Source of the DNA: DASSBR01 sp035708085 | GTDB taxonomy: Bacteria; Pseudomonadota; Gammaproteobacteria; Natronospirales; DASSBR01 | Assembly (NCBI GenBank): GCA_035708085.1 | Contig: DASSTE010000008.1 | Location: 1-18,424, forward strand | Length of the DNA: 18,424 nt | Direction: 5' to 3' | Part shown: one piece after another, positions 6,907 through 13,358 of the stretch | Position numbering within the stretch: the first letter of the stretch is position 1 | Layout: the number at the start of each line of letters is the position of its first letter | Notes under the pieces: generated by a model | Database searches by the model: none | What the model was told of the DNA's origin: nothing | Seen by the model: only the letters and a program-made list of their open reading frames with translations | Program-made: the position numbers and the translations under genes

Positions 6907-7484
6907 GCATGCGCCCGTTCAAAAATGCCACGCCGGAGCTGGGCGCCCGTACGTATGTTGCCGAGACGGCAGAGGTGATCGGCGCGGTGCGGCTGGGCGG
7001 CGACGTGTCGGTCTGGCCGCGGGCGGTGCTGCGCGGCGATGTGAACACGATCACCATCGGTCCCCGAACGAACATTCAGGACGGCACGATCGTCCACGTG
7101 ACCCACGACGGCCCATACACGCCCGGCGGCTACGCGACCGAAATCGGCGCCGACGTCACCATCGGCCATGGCTGCATCATTCACGCCTGCACGATCGGCA
7201 ACCGCTGCCTGATCGGTATGGGCGCGATCGTAATGGACGGCGCCGTTATAGAAGACGAAGTAATGCTGGCCGCCGGCAGCCTGGTCAGCCCCGGAAAGCG
7301 CCTGCAATCCGGTTACCTTTATCGCGGCGGGCCGGCCCGCCAGACGCGCCCATTAACGGTCGAAGAGCGGGAAATGCTGCAATATTCGGCGGCACATTAT
7401 GTGCGCCTGAAGGATCGCTACCAGGGGAATTTGCAGGCGCCGCCGGAAGGAGACTCCAATGTTGGAGATTCGTCCGAACTGTGA
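6903..7484 (+). CDS. Gamma-class carbonic anhydrase / YrdA-like left-handed beta-helix protein
   Basis: A 193-residue protein of the gamma-carbonic anhydrase family (YrdA/CaiE/PaaY-like), a trimer of left-handed beta helices built from hexapeptide repeats such as AEVIGAVRLGGDVSVW and IGNRCLIGMGAIVMDGAVI. The likely zinc ligands are His65 (GTIVHVTHDG), His89 and His94 (IGHGCIIHACTIG), with the 5-residue spacing between the last two seen in Cam. Many YrdA-type proteins show little or no measured carbonic anhydrase activity, so catalysis is uncertain. Its ATG overlaps the gor stop by 4 nt (ATGA), implying translational coupling. Its own last 26 nt overlap the DUF1272 gene. The C-terminal tail after RYQGNLQAPP is rich in Asp and Ser. 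Confidence 0.9.
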   Translation: MSMRPFKNATPELGARTYVAETAEVIGAVRLGGDVSVWPRAVLRGDVNTITIGPRTNIQDGTIVHVTHDGPYTPGGYATEIGADVTIGHGCIIHACTIGNRCLIGMGAIVMDGAVIEDEVMLAAGSLVSPGKRLQSGYLYRGGPARQTRPLTVEEREMLQYSAAHYVRLKDRYQGNLQAPPEGDSNVGDSSEL

Positions 7485-7707
7485 GTGCTGCGACATGGAT
7501 CTGCCGCCTGATTCGGCTGAGGCCATGATTTGTACATTCGAATGCACGTTTTGCGCATCATGTGTGGACGTGGTGCTGCATGGCGTATGTCCAAATTGCG
7601 GCGGCAACTTCAGCCCACGGCCAATCCGGCCGGCTCGCCTTCTTGACAAGTACCCGCCGTCCAGCAAACGCGTGATCAGACCAGGCGGCTGCGCCGAGCC
7701 GGGCTGA
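7459..7707 (+). CDS. Small DUF1272 cysteine-rich protein
   Basis: An 82-residue protein matching DUF1272, a small family of unknown function. The N-terminal NCECCDMDLPPDSAEAMICTFECTFC region and the following CPNCGG carry cysteines C8, C10, C11, C25, C29, C32, C35, C44 and C47, an arrangement suited to binding zinc in a ribbon or RING-like fold. Inference only. The start ATG is at 7459, with AAGGAG at 7447-7452, 6 nt upstream. This lies inside the 3' end of the gamma-carbonic anhydrase gene in another frame, so the 26-nt overlap appears genuine. The C-terminus (after residue 55) is basic and Pro-rich, unlike the conserved core. Confidence 0.87.
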   Translation: MLEIRPNCECCDMDLPPDSAEAMICTFECTFCASCVDVVLHGVCPNCGGNFSPRPIRPARLLDKYPPSSKRVIRPGGCAEPG

Positions 7708-7778
7708 ATCTGTCGCAGGTGAGATGATAGACTCCGCATTGAACCGCGATCCAAACCAACAATAACAGGGGGAATTTC

Positions 7779-8663
7779 ATGAAGCGACGTGTCGCTTGCC
7801 TGCTCCTGCTTAACTTCCTGCTGATCCCGCCGCTGCTCGCTGACGAGTGCAAGCCGCCGCCCGTCATGCTGCCCGAGGTGCATCATGCCGGCGATCCGAT
7901 CGATGTGTCGCAATGGTGGATCAGCGAGAAACTCGACGGCGTGCGCGGCCGCTGGGACGGCGAGAAGCTTTGTACGCGCGGCGGACATCTTATTCATGCA
8001 CCGGCGTGGTTTACAGCTGGTTGGCCGGACGTGCCGCTGGACGGCGAGCTGTGGATCGCCCGCGGCCACTTCACCGAAGTCAGCAGCGTGATCCGTACCG
8101 GCGATCCGAACGATCCGCGCTGGCACGACGTGCACTTCATGGTCTTCGATCTGCCGGCCGACGATCGGCCTTTCGACGCGCGCGTCATGCGGATGCGCAA
8201 ATTGCTGAACAATCCGGACATCCCGTGGCTGCGACCGATCCGGCAGTTCCGGCTGGACAGCGTTGCCGAACTGGATGCGAAACTCAAGGCAATCGCCGAC
8301 GCGGGCGGCGAAGGGCTGGTGCTGCAGCGCCACGACGGGCTGTATCGCGTCGGCCGCAGCGACACGCTGCTCAAGTACAAGCCGTACGATGATGCCGAAG
8401 CGCGTGTGATCGGCTACACACCCGGCAACGGCAAGTACAAGGGCATGATGGGCTCGCTGATCGTCGAGCGGCCGGACGGCCTGCGGTTTCGCATCGGTAC
8501 GGGCTTCACGGACGCGCAGCGCGCCGACCCGCCGCCGATCGGCAGCTGGGTGACGTATCGCTACAACGGCCTGACGGTCAACGGCGTGCCGCGCTTCGCC
8601 CGGTTCCTGCACATCCGTTACGAGCTGCCGCCGCCGGACCCGAAACCGGCGCCATCACAATGA
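7779..8663 (+). CDS. Exported minimal ATP-dependent DNA ligase (LigE type)
   Basis: A 294-residue ATP-dependent DNA ligase with an N-terminal signal peptide (positive MKRR, hydrophobic residues 5-20, likely cleavage after A21), so it is probably periplasmic. The adenylation domain carries motif I EKLDGVR with the nucleophile Lys51, motif III MVFDLP, motif IV GEGLVLQ and motif V LLKYKPY. A short OB-fold domain follows (GSLIVERPDG to WVTYRYNG). There are no other domains, as in the minimal LigE ligases of Neisseria, Haemophilus and Vibrio, which are proposed to seal incoming DNA during uptake or act in extracellular DNA. AGGGGG at 7767-7772 serves as a ribosome-binding site. The last 9 nt overlap the convergent aroE gene. 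The essential replicative ligase would be a separate NAD-dependent LigA. Confidence 0.92.
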   Translation: MKRRVACLLLLNFLLIPPLLADECKPPPVMLPEVHHAGDPIDVSQWWISEKLDGVRGRWDGEKLCTRGGHLIHAPAWFTAGWPDVPLDGELWIARGHFTEVSSVIRTGDPNDPRWHDVHFMVFDLPADDRPFDARVMRMRKLLNNPDIPWLRPIRQFRLDSVAELDAKLKAIADAGGEGLVLQRHDGLYRVGRSDTLLKYKPYDDAEARVIGYTPGNGKYKGMMGSLIVERPDGLRFRIGTGFTDAQRADPPPIGSWVTYRYNGLTVNGVPRFARFLHIRYELPPPDPKPAPSQ

Positions 8664-9464
8664 TGCCGGGCCGGCGGCGATGATGGCGCCGGTGTCCGGC
8701 TTCACCCCGCGCCACAAAAAGAACGATTCCGCCGCCTGTTCGACCAGCATGCCCCAGCCGTCCAGCGTTTGAGTTATGCCTTGCCGCCGCGCCCATTCGA
8801 GGAACGGCGCGGCCGCTTCGCCGTAGCTCAGATCGTAGCAGGCGCACCTTTCGGCAAGCAGCTTTGACGGCGGCGCGAGGGCGCTGGCGGTATGGCCGGC
8901 AGCGGTGGCGTCGATGATCAGATCGAAGCGCAGATCGGGCCAGTCGTCCAACCCGCCACCGGTGACGGTGCGGCCTTCCGCAAGCTCGACGGCACGCGCC
9001 GCGGTGCGGTTGGCAATGTGAAGCCGCGCCGGTGCCAGTTCCAGCAATGGCTTCAGCACGCCGCGGGCCGCGCCGCCGGCTCCCAGTAGCAGGATGGTTT
9101 TGCCGGCGACGGTAATCCCGTTGTTGATTGTCAGGTCGCGGATAAAGCCGACGCCGTCTGTGTTGTCGCCGACCAGCGCGCCGTCTGGCGCCCGCCAGAG
9201 CGTGTTGACGGCGCGTGCGGCTTGCGCCCGCCGCGTGAGATGCCCGGCGCGGGCGCAGGCTTCGCCCTTGAACGGCAGCGTGACGTTGAGCCCCTTGCCG
9301 CCGGCGGCAAAAAACGCGTCTACCGCTGCGGCGAAGCCATTCAGCGGGACGTCGCGCTTCTCGTACTGCAGATCCTGGCCGGTGTGGCGGGCAAATGCCG
9401 CATGGATCTGCGGCGACACGCTGTGCGCGACGGGATGGCCGAACAGCGCGTAGCGGTCGGTCAT
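8655..9464 (-). CDS. aroE: Shikimate dehydrogenase (NADPH)
   Basis: A 269-residue shikimate 5-dehydrogenase, fourth enzyme of the shikimate pathway, reducing 3-dehydroshikimate with NADPH. Shikimate-binding S15-V-S17 (HSVSPQIH) is followed by GLNVTLPFK with catalytic Lys66 and by GDNTDGVGF with catalytic Asp103. The NADP-binding segment has GAGGAARG and then the NRT...R motif (HIANRTAARA) that recognises the 2'-phosphate. The C-terminal helix is DGWGMLVEQAAESF. In place of the usual N-A/T-S-x-G after strand beta, DATAAGHT is present, a mild variation. The gene begins 7 nt after the PiT transporter stop, so it is probably read on the same transcript and possibly under phosphate control. It converges with and overlaps the ligase gene by 9 nt. 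Confidence 0.95.
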   Translation of the reverse strand: MTDRYALFGHPVAHSVSPQIHAAFARHTGQDLQYEKRDVPLNGFAAAVDAFFAAGGKGLNVTLPFKGEACARAGHLTRRAQAARAVNTLWRAPDGALVGDNTDGVGFIRDLTINNGITVAGKTILLLGAGGAARGVLKPLLELAPARLHIANRTAARAVELAEGRTVTGGGLDDWPDLRFDLIIDATAAGHTASALAPPSKLLAERCACYDLSYGEAAAPFLEWARRQGITQTLDGWGMLVEQAAESFFLWRGVKPDTGAIIAAGPASL

Positions 9465-9471
9465 CCGGCGG

Positions 9472-10728
9472 CTAGCCCAGAATCAGCTTGATCAGGTAGA
9501 AAATCAGCATCGACAGCAGCGCGCCCGCCGGCACCGTGACGAACCAGGACAGCAGGATGCCGCGCACGACGCGCAGATCGATCGCCGCGATGCCGCGTGC
9601 CATTCCGACGCCGAGCACCGCGCCGACCAGCGTTTGCGTGGTCGACACCGGCATGCCGATGCCGGAGCCGATGACGATGGTGGTAGCGGCGGCGAATTCG
9701 GCCGAGAAGCCGCGGCTGGGCGTCAGCGCGGTGATACCTTCTCCGACCGTCGAGATAACCTTGCGCCCGAACGTCGCGAGCCCGAGCACGATGCCGCCGC
9801 CGCCGAGTATCAGGATCCACAGCGACAGCGACGAGGTTTGTCCGACAACACCGCTTCGCACTACGCTGACCACGGCAGCGACCGGGCCGATAGCGTTGGC
9901 GACGTCATTGGAGCCGTGGGCAAACGCCATCGAACAGGCGGTAACGATCTGCAAAACACCAAAAATTCGCTCGATCGTCGCGAATTGCGCTTCGCGGCCG
10001 CCATTGCCGCCGCGGTTGCGGATAATGCGGTTGACGGCAAACGCGCCTATCAGCGCGATCACGATGCCGATACCGACGGCCAGCGTGTACGATTCCATCA
10101 GCGTCAACGTGAGGCCGATGTGCGACAACCCTTCGATCAGTGTCACGGCGCTGATCGTAAACGCGGCAAGAAACATGTAGAACGGCACGAAGCGCTGTGC
10201 GGCCGCGAGCGGATCCTGGCGTTCGAGGATGAAGCGCTGCACGCTGCTGAAGATCAGGTAGGCGACGATGCCGCCGACCACCGGCGACAGCACCCAGCCA
10301 AGCACGATGACGGCGACCGGTCCCCATTGCACCGAATCGACGCCGAGGCCGACCGATGCGAAGCCGACGATCGCGCCGACAATCGAATGCGTGGTCGAGA
10401 CCGGCCAGCCGAAACGCGTCGCAATGGTCAGCCAGATACCGGACGCCAGCAGCGCGGCGAGCATGCCGTAGATCAGCAGCGTCGGATGTCCCGCCACTGC
10501 CGACATTTCGACGATACCCTTGCGGATGGTCGAGGTGACGGCGCCGCCGGCGAGCACGGCGCCGCCGAATTCGAAGATTGCGGCGATGAACAGCGCCTGG
10601 CGGATCGTCACGGCCTTTGAACCAATCGACGTGGCCATCGCGTTGGCGACGTCGTTCGCACCGATGGCCCAGGCCATGAACAGGCCGAAGACCCCGGTCA
10701 GGACGAGGTAGAGTACCGCATGATCCAT
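9472..10728 (-). CDS. PiT-family low-affinity inorganic phosphate transporter
   Basis: A 418-residue integral membrane protein of the PiT (inorganic phosphate transporter) family, which co-transports metal-phosphate or phosphate with cations across the inner membrane. The inverted-repeat signature appears twice: GANDVANAMATSIGS near residue 23 and HGSNDVANAIGPVAAV in the second half. Each half also has the companion motif: FGWPVSTTHSIVGAIVG and GMPVSTTQTLVGAVLGVG. About ten hydrophobic segments are visible. The ribosome-binding site AAGGA precedes the ATG by about 7 nt. The gene starts 25 nt after the DUF47 regulator stop, the standard partner of PiT transporters, and shares the Pho box upstream of that gene. 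The symbol pitA is not assigned, because PiT paralogues cannot be told apart from this. Confidence 0.95.
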   Translation of the reverse strand: MDHAVLYLVLTGVFGLFMAWAIGANDVANAMATSIGSKAVTIRQALFIAAIFEFGGAVLAGGAVTSTIRKGIVEMSAVAGHPTLLIYGMLAALLASGIWLTIATRFGWPVSTTHSIVGAIVGFASVGLGVDSVQWGPVAVIVLGWVLSPVVGGIVAYLIFSSVQRFILERQDPLAAAQRFVPFYMFLAAFTISAVTLIEGLSHIGLTLTLMESYTLAVGIGIVIALIGAFAVNRIIRNRGGNGGREAQFATIERIFGVLQIVTACSMAFAHGSNDVANAIGPVAAVVSVVRSGVVGQTSSLSLWILILGGGGIVLGLATFGRKVISTVGEGITALTPSRGFSAEFAAATTIVIGSGIGMPVSTTQTLVGAVLGVGMARGIAAIDLRVVRGILLSWFVTVPAGALLSMLIFYLIKLILG

Positions 10729-10753
10729 TATTGGTCCTTTCGGGCCGGCAAAT

Positions 10754-11431
10754 TTAACGAGCTAACAACAGTTGCAGCGCGTTGCCCACGCTGTGGCACA
10801 GATCGGCCATGTCGCCGATCCACTCGATCACCATGTAAATAAAAATGACGTCGACCGGCGGCAGCTCCTTCTCGAACGGATAGAGCTGCGTGCGAAGTTC
10901 GACCTGGATCGCGTCGGTGTCCGACTCGATGCGGTCGAGCTCAATGATCATCGACTCGACGATGTCGGCTTCCGCGCCGCGGAATCCCGTCTCGAACAAC
11001 TCGCCGAGCTGGCCGACGCTGTTGTAGGCCTGCTCGGTCGCATCAATCGAGCGCTGCACCTGGCGCAGAAACAACTCGTGCAGCGGCGCCGGCAACTGCA
11101 TGCGCCGGCCGGCCATCAGGCCCGTGATGTCCTTGGTCTTGTTGGCGATGCTGTCCTGCGCCTGTAGCAGGTTGAGCAGATCGGCGCGCGCCACCGGCAT
11201 GAACAGGCTGTTCGGCAGGTGCAGGCGCAGCTCGCGCTTCATTGCGTCGGCCTCGTGTTCGAGGTCGATGATCCTGCGCCGCAGCGTCATCGCCCGGTCC
11301 CAGTCGGCGGCCGTGACCGCCTCGGCGAACGGCTTGAGCGTGCGCACGCAGTCGACGACTTTCGCCATGTGCTCCTGCAGCGGCTTGATGGGCGAGCGGC
11401 CGAAGATGCCGGTGAAATAGGTCTTGGTCAT
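10754..11431 (-). CDS. DUF47/TIGR00153 PhoU-like phosphate transport regulator
   Basis: A 225-residue alpha-helical PhoU-like protein of the DUF47 family, usually encoded beside PiT transporters and thought to control their activity. The family N-terminus FGRSPIKPLQEHMAKV is followed by helical stretches with the DLEHEAD and EHEADAMKRELR acidic metal-binding pattern, and the second half repeats the pattern with ELDRIESDTDAIQVELR (PhoU helix-bundle repeat). The ATG at 11431 lacks any Shine-Dalgarno sequence. The Pho box with its predicted -10 places the transcription start at or next to this ATG. PiT starts 25 nt after its stop, so the two form a Pho-controlled pair. Confidence 0.93.
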   Translation of the reverse strand: MTKTYFTGIFGRSPIKPLQEHMAKVVDCVRTLKPFAEAVTAADWDRAMTLRRRIIDLEHEADAMKRELRLHLPNSLFMPVARADLLNLLQAQDSIANKTKDITGLMAGRRMQLPAPLHELFLRQVQRSIDATEQAYNSVGQLGELFETGFRGAEADIVESMIIELDRIESDTDAIQVELRTQLYPFEKELPPVDVIFIYMVIEWIGDMADLCHSVGNALQLLLAR

Positions 11432-11437
11432 GGGCGC

Positions 11438-11471
11438 AGTCTACCGAGGGAACGTGACAGTTTTATGACGC
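11438..11471 (-). promoter_or_regulatory. Pho box and -10 of the DUF47-PiT operon
   Basis: On the minus strand 11471-11454 reads GCGTCATAAAACTGTCAC, 16 of 18 identical to the E. coli Pho-box pattern CTGTCATAAAACTGTCAC, with CGTCA and CTGTCA half-sites 11 bp apart. A 10-nt gap separates it from TAGACT (11443-11438), 4 of 6 to the -10 consensus and at the spacing expected for PhoB-activated promoters, which lack a -35. The box overlaps the hemB stop codon (TAA, 11465-11463). PhoB binding is inferred from sequence. Confidence 0.78.
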
Positions 11472-12467
11472 GAGCCACGCCGCGACGCGCGGCGCGAAGT
11501 AGGTCAGGATCGCATCGGCGCCGGCGCGCTTGAAGCACATCAGGCTTTCCAGCACCGCGGCGCGCTCGTCGAGCCAGCCGCGCTCCGCCGCCGCCATCAG
11601 CATCGCGTACTCGCCGCTGACCTGGTAGGCGAACGTCGGCACGGCGAAGCGGTCCTTGACCCGGCGAATCACGTCGAGGTACGGCAGCCCCGGCTTGATC
11701 ATGATCATGTCGGCGCCTTCGGCGAGATCAAGCGCAACCTCGGCGAGCGCTTCGTCGGTGTTGGCCGGATCCATCTGGTAGGTCGACTTGTCGCCCTTGA
11801 GCGTGGCCGCAGAGCCGACCGCGTCGCGGAATGGGCCGTAAAAGTGCGAGGCATACTTGGCGGAATAGGCGAGGATGCGGGTGTCGATCAAGCCGGCATC
11901 GTCGAGCGCAACGCGGATGGCGCCCACGCGGCCGTCCATCATGTCGGACGGCGCGACCATGTCGGCGCCCGCCTCGGCGTGCGACAGCGCCTGTTTGACC
12001 AGCGCTTCGACGGTGGCGTCGTTCAACACGTAGCCGGCGGCGTCGGCCAATCCATCCTGGCCGTTGCGGGTGAACGGGTCGAGCGCGACGTCGGTGATGA
12101 CGCCCAGGGTGGGCAGCGCGTCTTTCAGCGCGCGCACTGCGCGCTGGGCGAGACCGTCCGGGTTCCAGGCTTCGGCGGCGTCTTCCGATTTCCGTTCCGG
12201 CGGCGTCACCGGGAACAGCGCCACGGCCGGTACGCCGAGCGCGGCGGCTGCTTCGGCTTCGCGCACCAGCAGGTCGATGCTGAGTCGCTCGACGCCGGGC
12301 ATCGATGTCACCGGCTCGCGGCGATTCTCGCCGTCGAGCACAAACAGCGGATAAATCAGATCGTCCGCGGCAAGATGGTTTTCGCGCACCAGCCGGCGGG
12401 TGAAGGCATCCCGGCGCAGCCGCCGTTTTCGAGTCGTCGGGAATCGTGGGAAGGCGTCGGGAATCAT
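11463..12467 (-). CDS. hemB: Delta-aminolevulinic acid dehydratase (porphobilinogen synthase)
   Basis: A 334-residue porphobilinogen synthase condensing two aminolevulinate molecules, an early step of tetrapyrrole synthesis. The N-terminus FPRFPTTRKRRLRRDAFTRRLV is the typical bacterial start. The metal site is DVALDPFTRNGQDG, where the three Cys of zinc-type enzymes are Asp and other residues, so this is the magnesium-type, as in Pseudomonas aeruginosa. The Schiff-base lysines are in AYSAKYAS and in MIMIKPGLPYLD, and the allosteric/lid motif FYGPFRDAVGSA is present. I chose the ATG at 12467 over a TTG at 12509, because the extra residues are not in the family and the TTG adjoins a hairpin. 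The gene lies upstream of the Pho-controlled genes but has its own transcript start. Confidence 0.95.
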   Translation of the reverse strand: MIPDAFPRFPTTRKRRLRRDAFTRRLVRENHLAADDLIYPLFVLDGENRREPVTSMPGVERLSIDLLVREAEAAAALGVPAVALFPVTPPERKSEDAAEAWNPDGLAQRAVRALKDALPTLGVITDVALDPFTRNGQDGLADAAGYVLNDATVEALVKQALSHAEAGADMVAPSDMMDGRVGAIRVALDDAGLIDTRILAYSAKYASHFYGPFRDAVGSAATLKGDKSTYQMDPANTDEALAEVALDLAEGADMIMIKPGLPYLDVIRRVKDRFAVPTFAYQVSGEYAMLMAAAERGWLDERAAVLESLMCFKRAGADAILTYFAPRVAAWLAS

Positions 12468-12510
12468 CAGCGTGAGCCTGTTCTCAAAGGCGCCGATAGA
12501 GTAAAGCAAA

Positions 12511-12534
12511 TGGCCCTCCCGGGCCAGTTTTTTT
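12511..12534 (+). terminator. Hairpin with T7 tract, canonical in the plus direction
   Basis: TGGCCC (12511-12516), a 4-nt loop TCCC and GGGCCA (12521-12526) form a perfect 6-bp stem, then G and seven T (12528-12534). This is a textbook rho-independent terminator for plus-strand transcripts, but no plus-strand gene precedes it. On the minus strand the same stem is followed by TTTGCTTT, so it could also stop transcripts from the BON gene. It may work in both directions. Confidence 0.65.
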
Positions 12535-12555
12535 CAGGTTGGCTCCCGCAAAGAA

Positions 12556-12575
12556 CGGCCCGCCAAGGCGGGCCG
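12556..12575 (-). terminator. Hairpin terminator after the BON lipoprotein gene
   Basis: On the minus strand a 9-bp GC-rich stem (plus-strand arms 12556-12564 and 12567-12575, CGGCCCGCC paired with GGCGGGCCG) ends 17 nt after the BON gene stop and is followed by TTCTTT. This is a plausible intrinsic terminator with a modest U-tract. Confidence 0.6.
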
Positions 12576-12591
12576 CTTCCGACAACTGCGG

Positions 12592-13014
12592 CTAGCTGCC
12601 CTGCACCTTCAGGTTATTGGTGACATCGGTCACGCCGTCGGTATTGCGGGCAATACGCTCGGCCAGGCTTTTCTCCGCTTCCGATCGCACCGTGCCGCTC
12701 AGGGTGACGACGCCGTGGTTGGTCTCGACATGGATATCCATGCCGGACGTGCTGGAATTGGCGATCAGCTTCGACTTGACCGCGGCGGTAATGGCGGTGT
12801 CGGACGCGCCGACTTTCGCACTGTTCGCCACGTTGTTCGCCTGGTTCTGCATCTGCTGACCGGTATTTTGCGCCTGCTGTCCCGCCGTCTGGTTGTCGTT
12901 GCCGGCGGCGGTGTTGCCATTGGCATTGTTGCCGTTGCTGTTATTGCCGCAGGCGGCAAGGCCGAGAGAGGCCGCAAAAACCGCGGCGACGAGCAGAGTG
13001 GGGGAAATACGCAT
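12592..13014 (-). CDS. BON-domain lipoprotein with Asn/Gln/Gly-rich linker
   Basis: A 140-residue predicted lipoprotein. Residues 1-21 form a type II signal peptide with lipobox LAAC and lipidation at C22. Residues 23-65 are a low-complexity linker built from Asn, Gly and Gln (NNSNGNNANGNTAAGND, then QNTGQQMQNQANN). Residues 72-138 form one BON domain (OsmY and nodulation): ITAAVKSKLIANSSTSGMD, then HVETNHGVVTLSGTVRSEAE, ending in VTDVTNNLKV. The single domain suggests a periplasm-facing envelope protein related to OsmY. An ideal ribosome-binding site AAAGGAGG precedes the ATG by 5 nt. A perfect palindrome lies upstream of the start. The gene is divided from hemB by two hairpins, so it is probably transcribed alone. 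Osmotic or stress induction is a guess from family. Confidence 0.9.
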   Translation of the reverse strand: MRISPTLLVAAVFAASLGLAACGNNSNGNNANGNTAAGNDNQTAGQQAQNTGQQMQNQANNVANSAKVGASDTAITAAVKSKLIANSSTSGMDIHVETNHGVVTLSGTVRSEAEKSLAERIARNTDGVTDVTNNLKVQGS

Positions 13015-13030
13015 AAGAGCCTCCTTTGCA

Positions 13031-13063
13031 TGTTATGCGGTGTTATACCGTCCGAGTATAACA
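13031..13063. promoter_or_regulatory. Palindrome and repeated half-sites upstream of the BON gene
   Basis: TGTTATAC (13041-13048), a 7-nt spacer CGTCCGA and GTATAACA (13056-13063) form a perfect 8-bp palindrome. A further TGTTAT at 13031 lies 10 bp (one helical turn) before the left arm. A TATAAC -10-like sequence on the minus strand overlaps the left arm, 26-49 nt before the start codon. This looks like an operator, but I recognise no regulator. Confidence 0.4.
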
Positions 13064-13097
13064 AATGACTTAACAGGTTACGCGACTTGGTGCGTGG

Positions 13098-13274
13098 TTA
13101 CAGGCCGCGGCGCCGGCTGCCGACGAAGTGCATAATCAGCGTGATGACGAATATCACGAGAAAGATAAAAAACAGGATCTTGGCGATGGTTGCGGCGCCG
13201 GCCGCAATGCCGCCAAAGCCGAAGGCTCCGGCAATAATCGCGATAATGAAGAAAATGACAGCCCAACCGAGCAT
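13098..13274 (-). CDS. DUF1328 small membrane protein (YtjA-like)
   Basis: A 58-residue membrane protein of the DUF1328 (YtjA) family, a common stress- or phase-associated envelope peptide of unknown role. The family pattern MLGWAVIFFIIAIIAGAFGFGGIAAGAA is followed by a second hydrophobic segment and a positively charged end (GSRRRGL), so two transmembrane helices are likely. The start is the ATG at 13274, with AAGGAG 7 nt upstream; the frame extends further upstream but only through the tag gene's opposite strand. It lies upstream of the BON gene in the same direction, separated by about 80 nt that contain the palindrome, so the two may or may not share a promoter. Confidence 0.88.
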   Translation of the reverse strand: MLGWAVIFFIIAIIAGAFGFGGIAAGAATIAKILFFIFLVIFVITLIMHFVGSRRRGL

Positions 13275-13358
13275 GGCTAAACTCCTTGTATTTAGGCGTC
13301 CATCCGGCCAAAGCGGCCGCTTGATGCCTTGTATACGGGAAAGCGTGCCCGCTGCCAA

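Noticed and set aside
9634..10620. 328-aa plus-strand frame opposite the PiT gene
   Set aside because: The minus-strand PiT frame has both family signatures. This frame is a low-complexity antisense shadow.
12468..12509. TTG start for hemB at 12509
   Set aside because: The 14 extra residues are not family-like and adjoin a hairpin. The ATG at 12467 fits known N-termini.
11844..12623. 259-aa plus-strand frame opposite hemB
   Set aside because: It is antisense to hemB, has no recognisable motif, and runs through the terminators.
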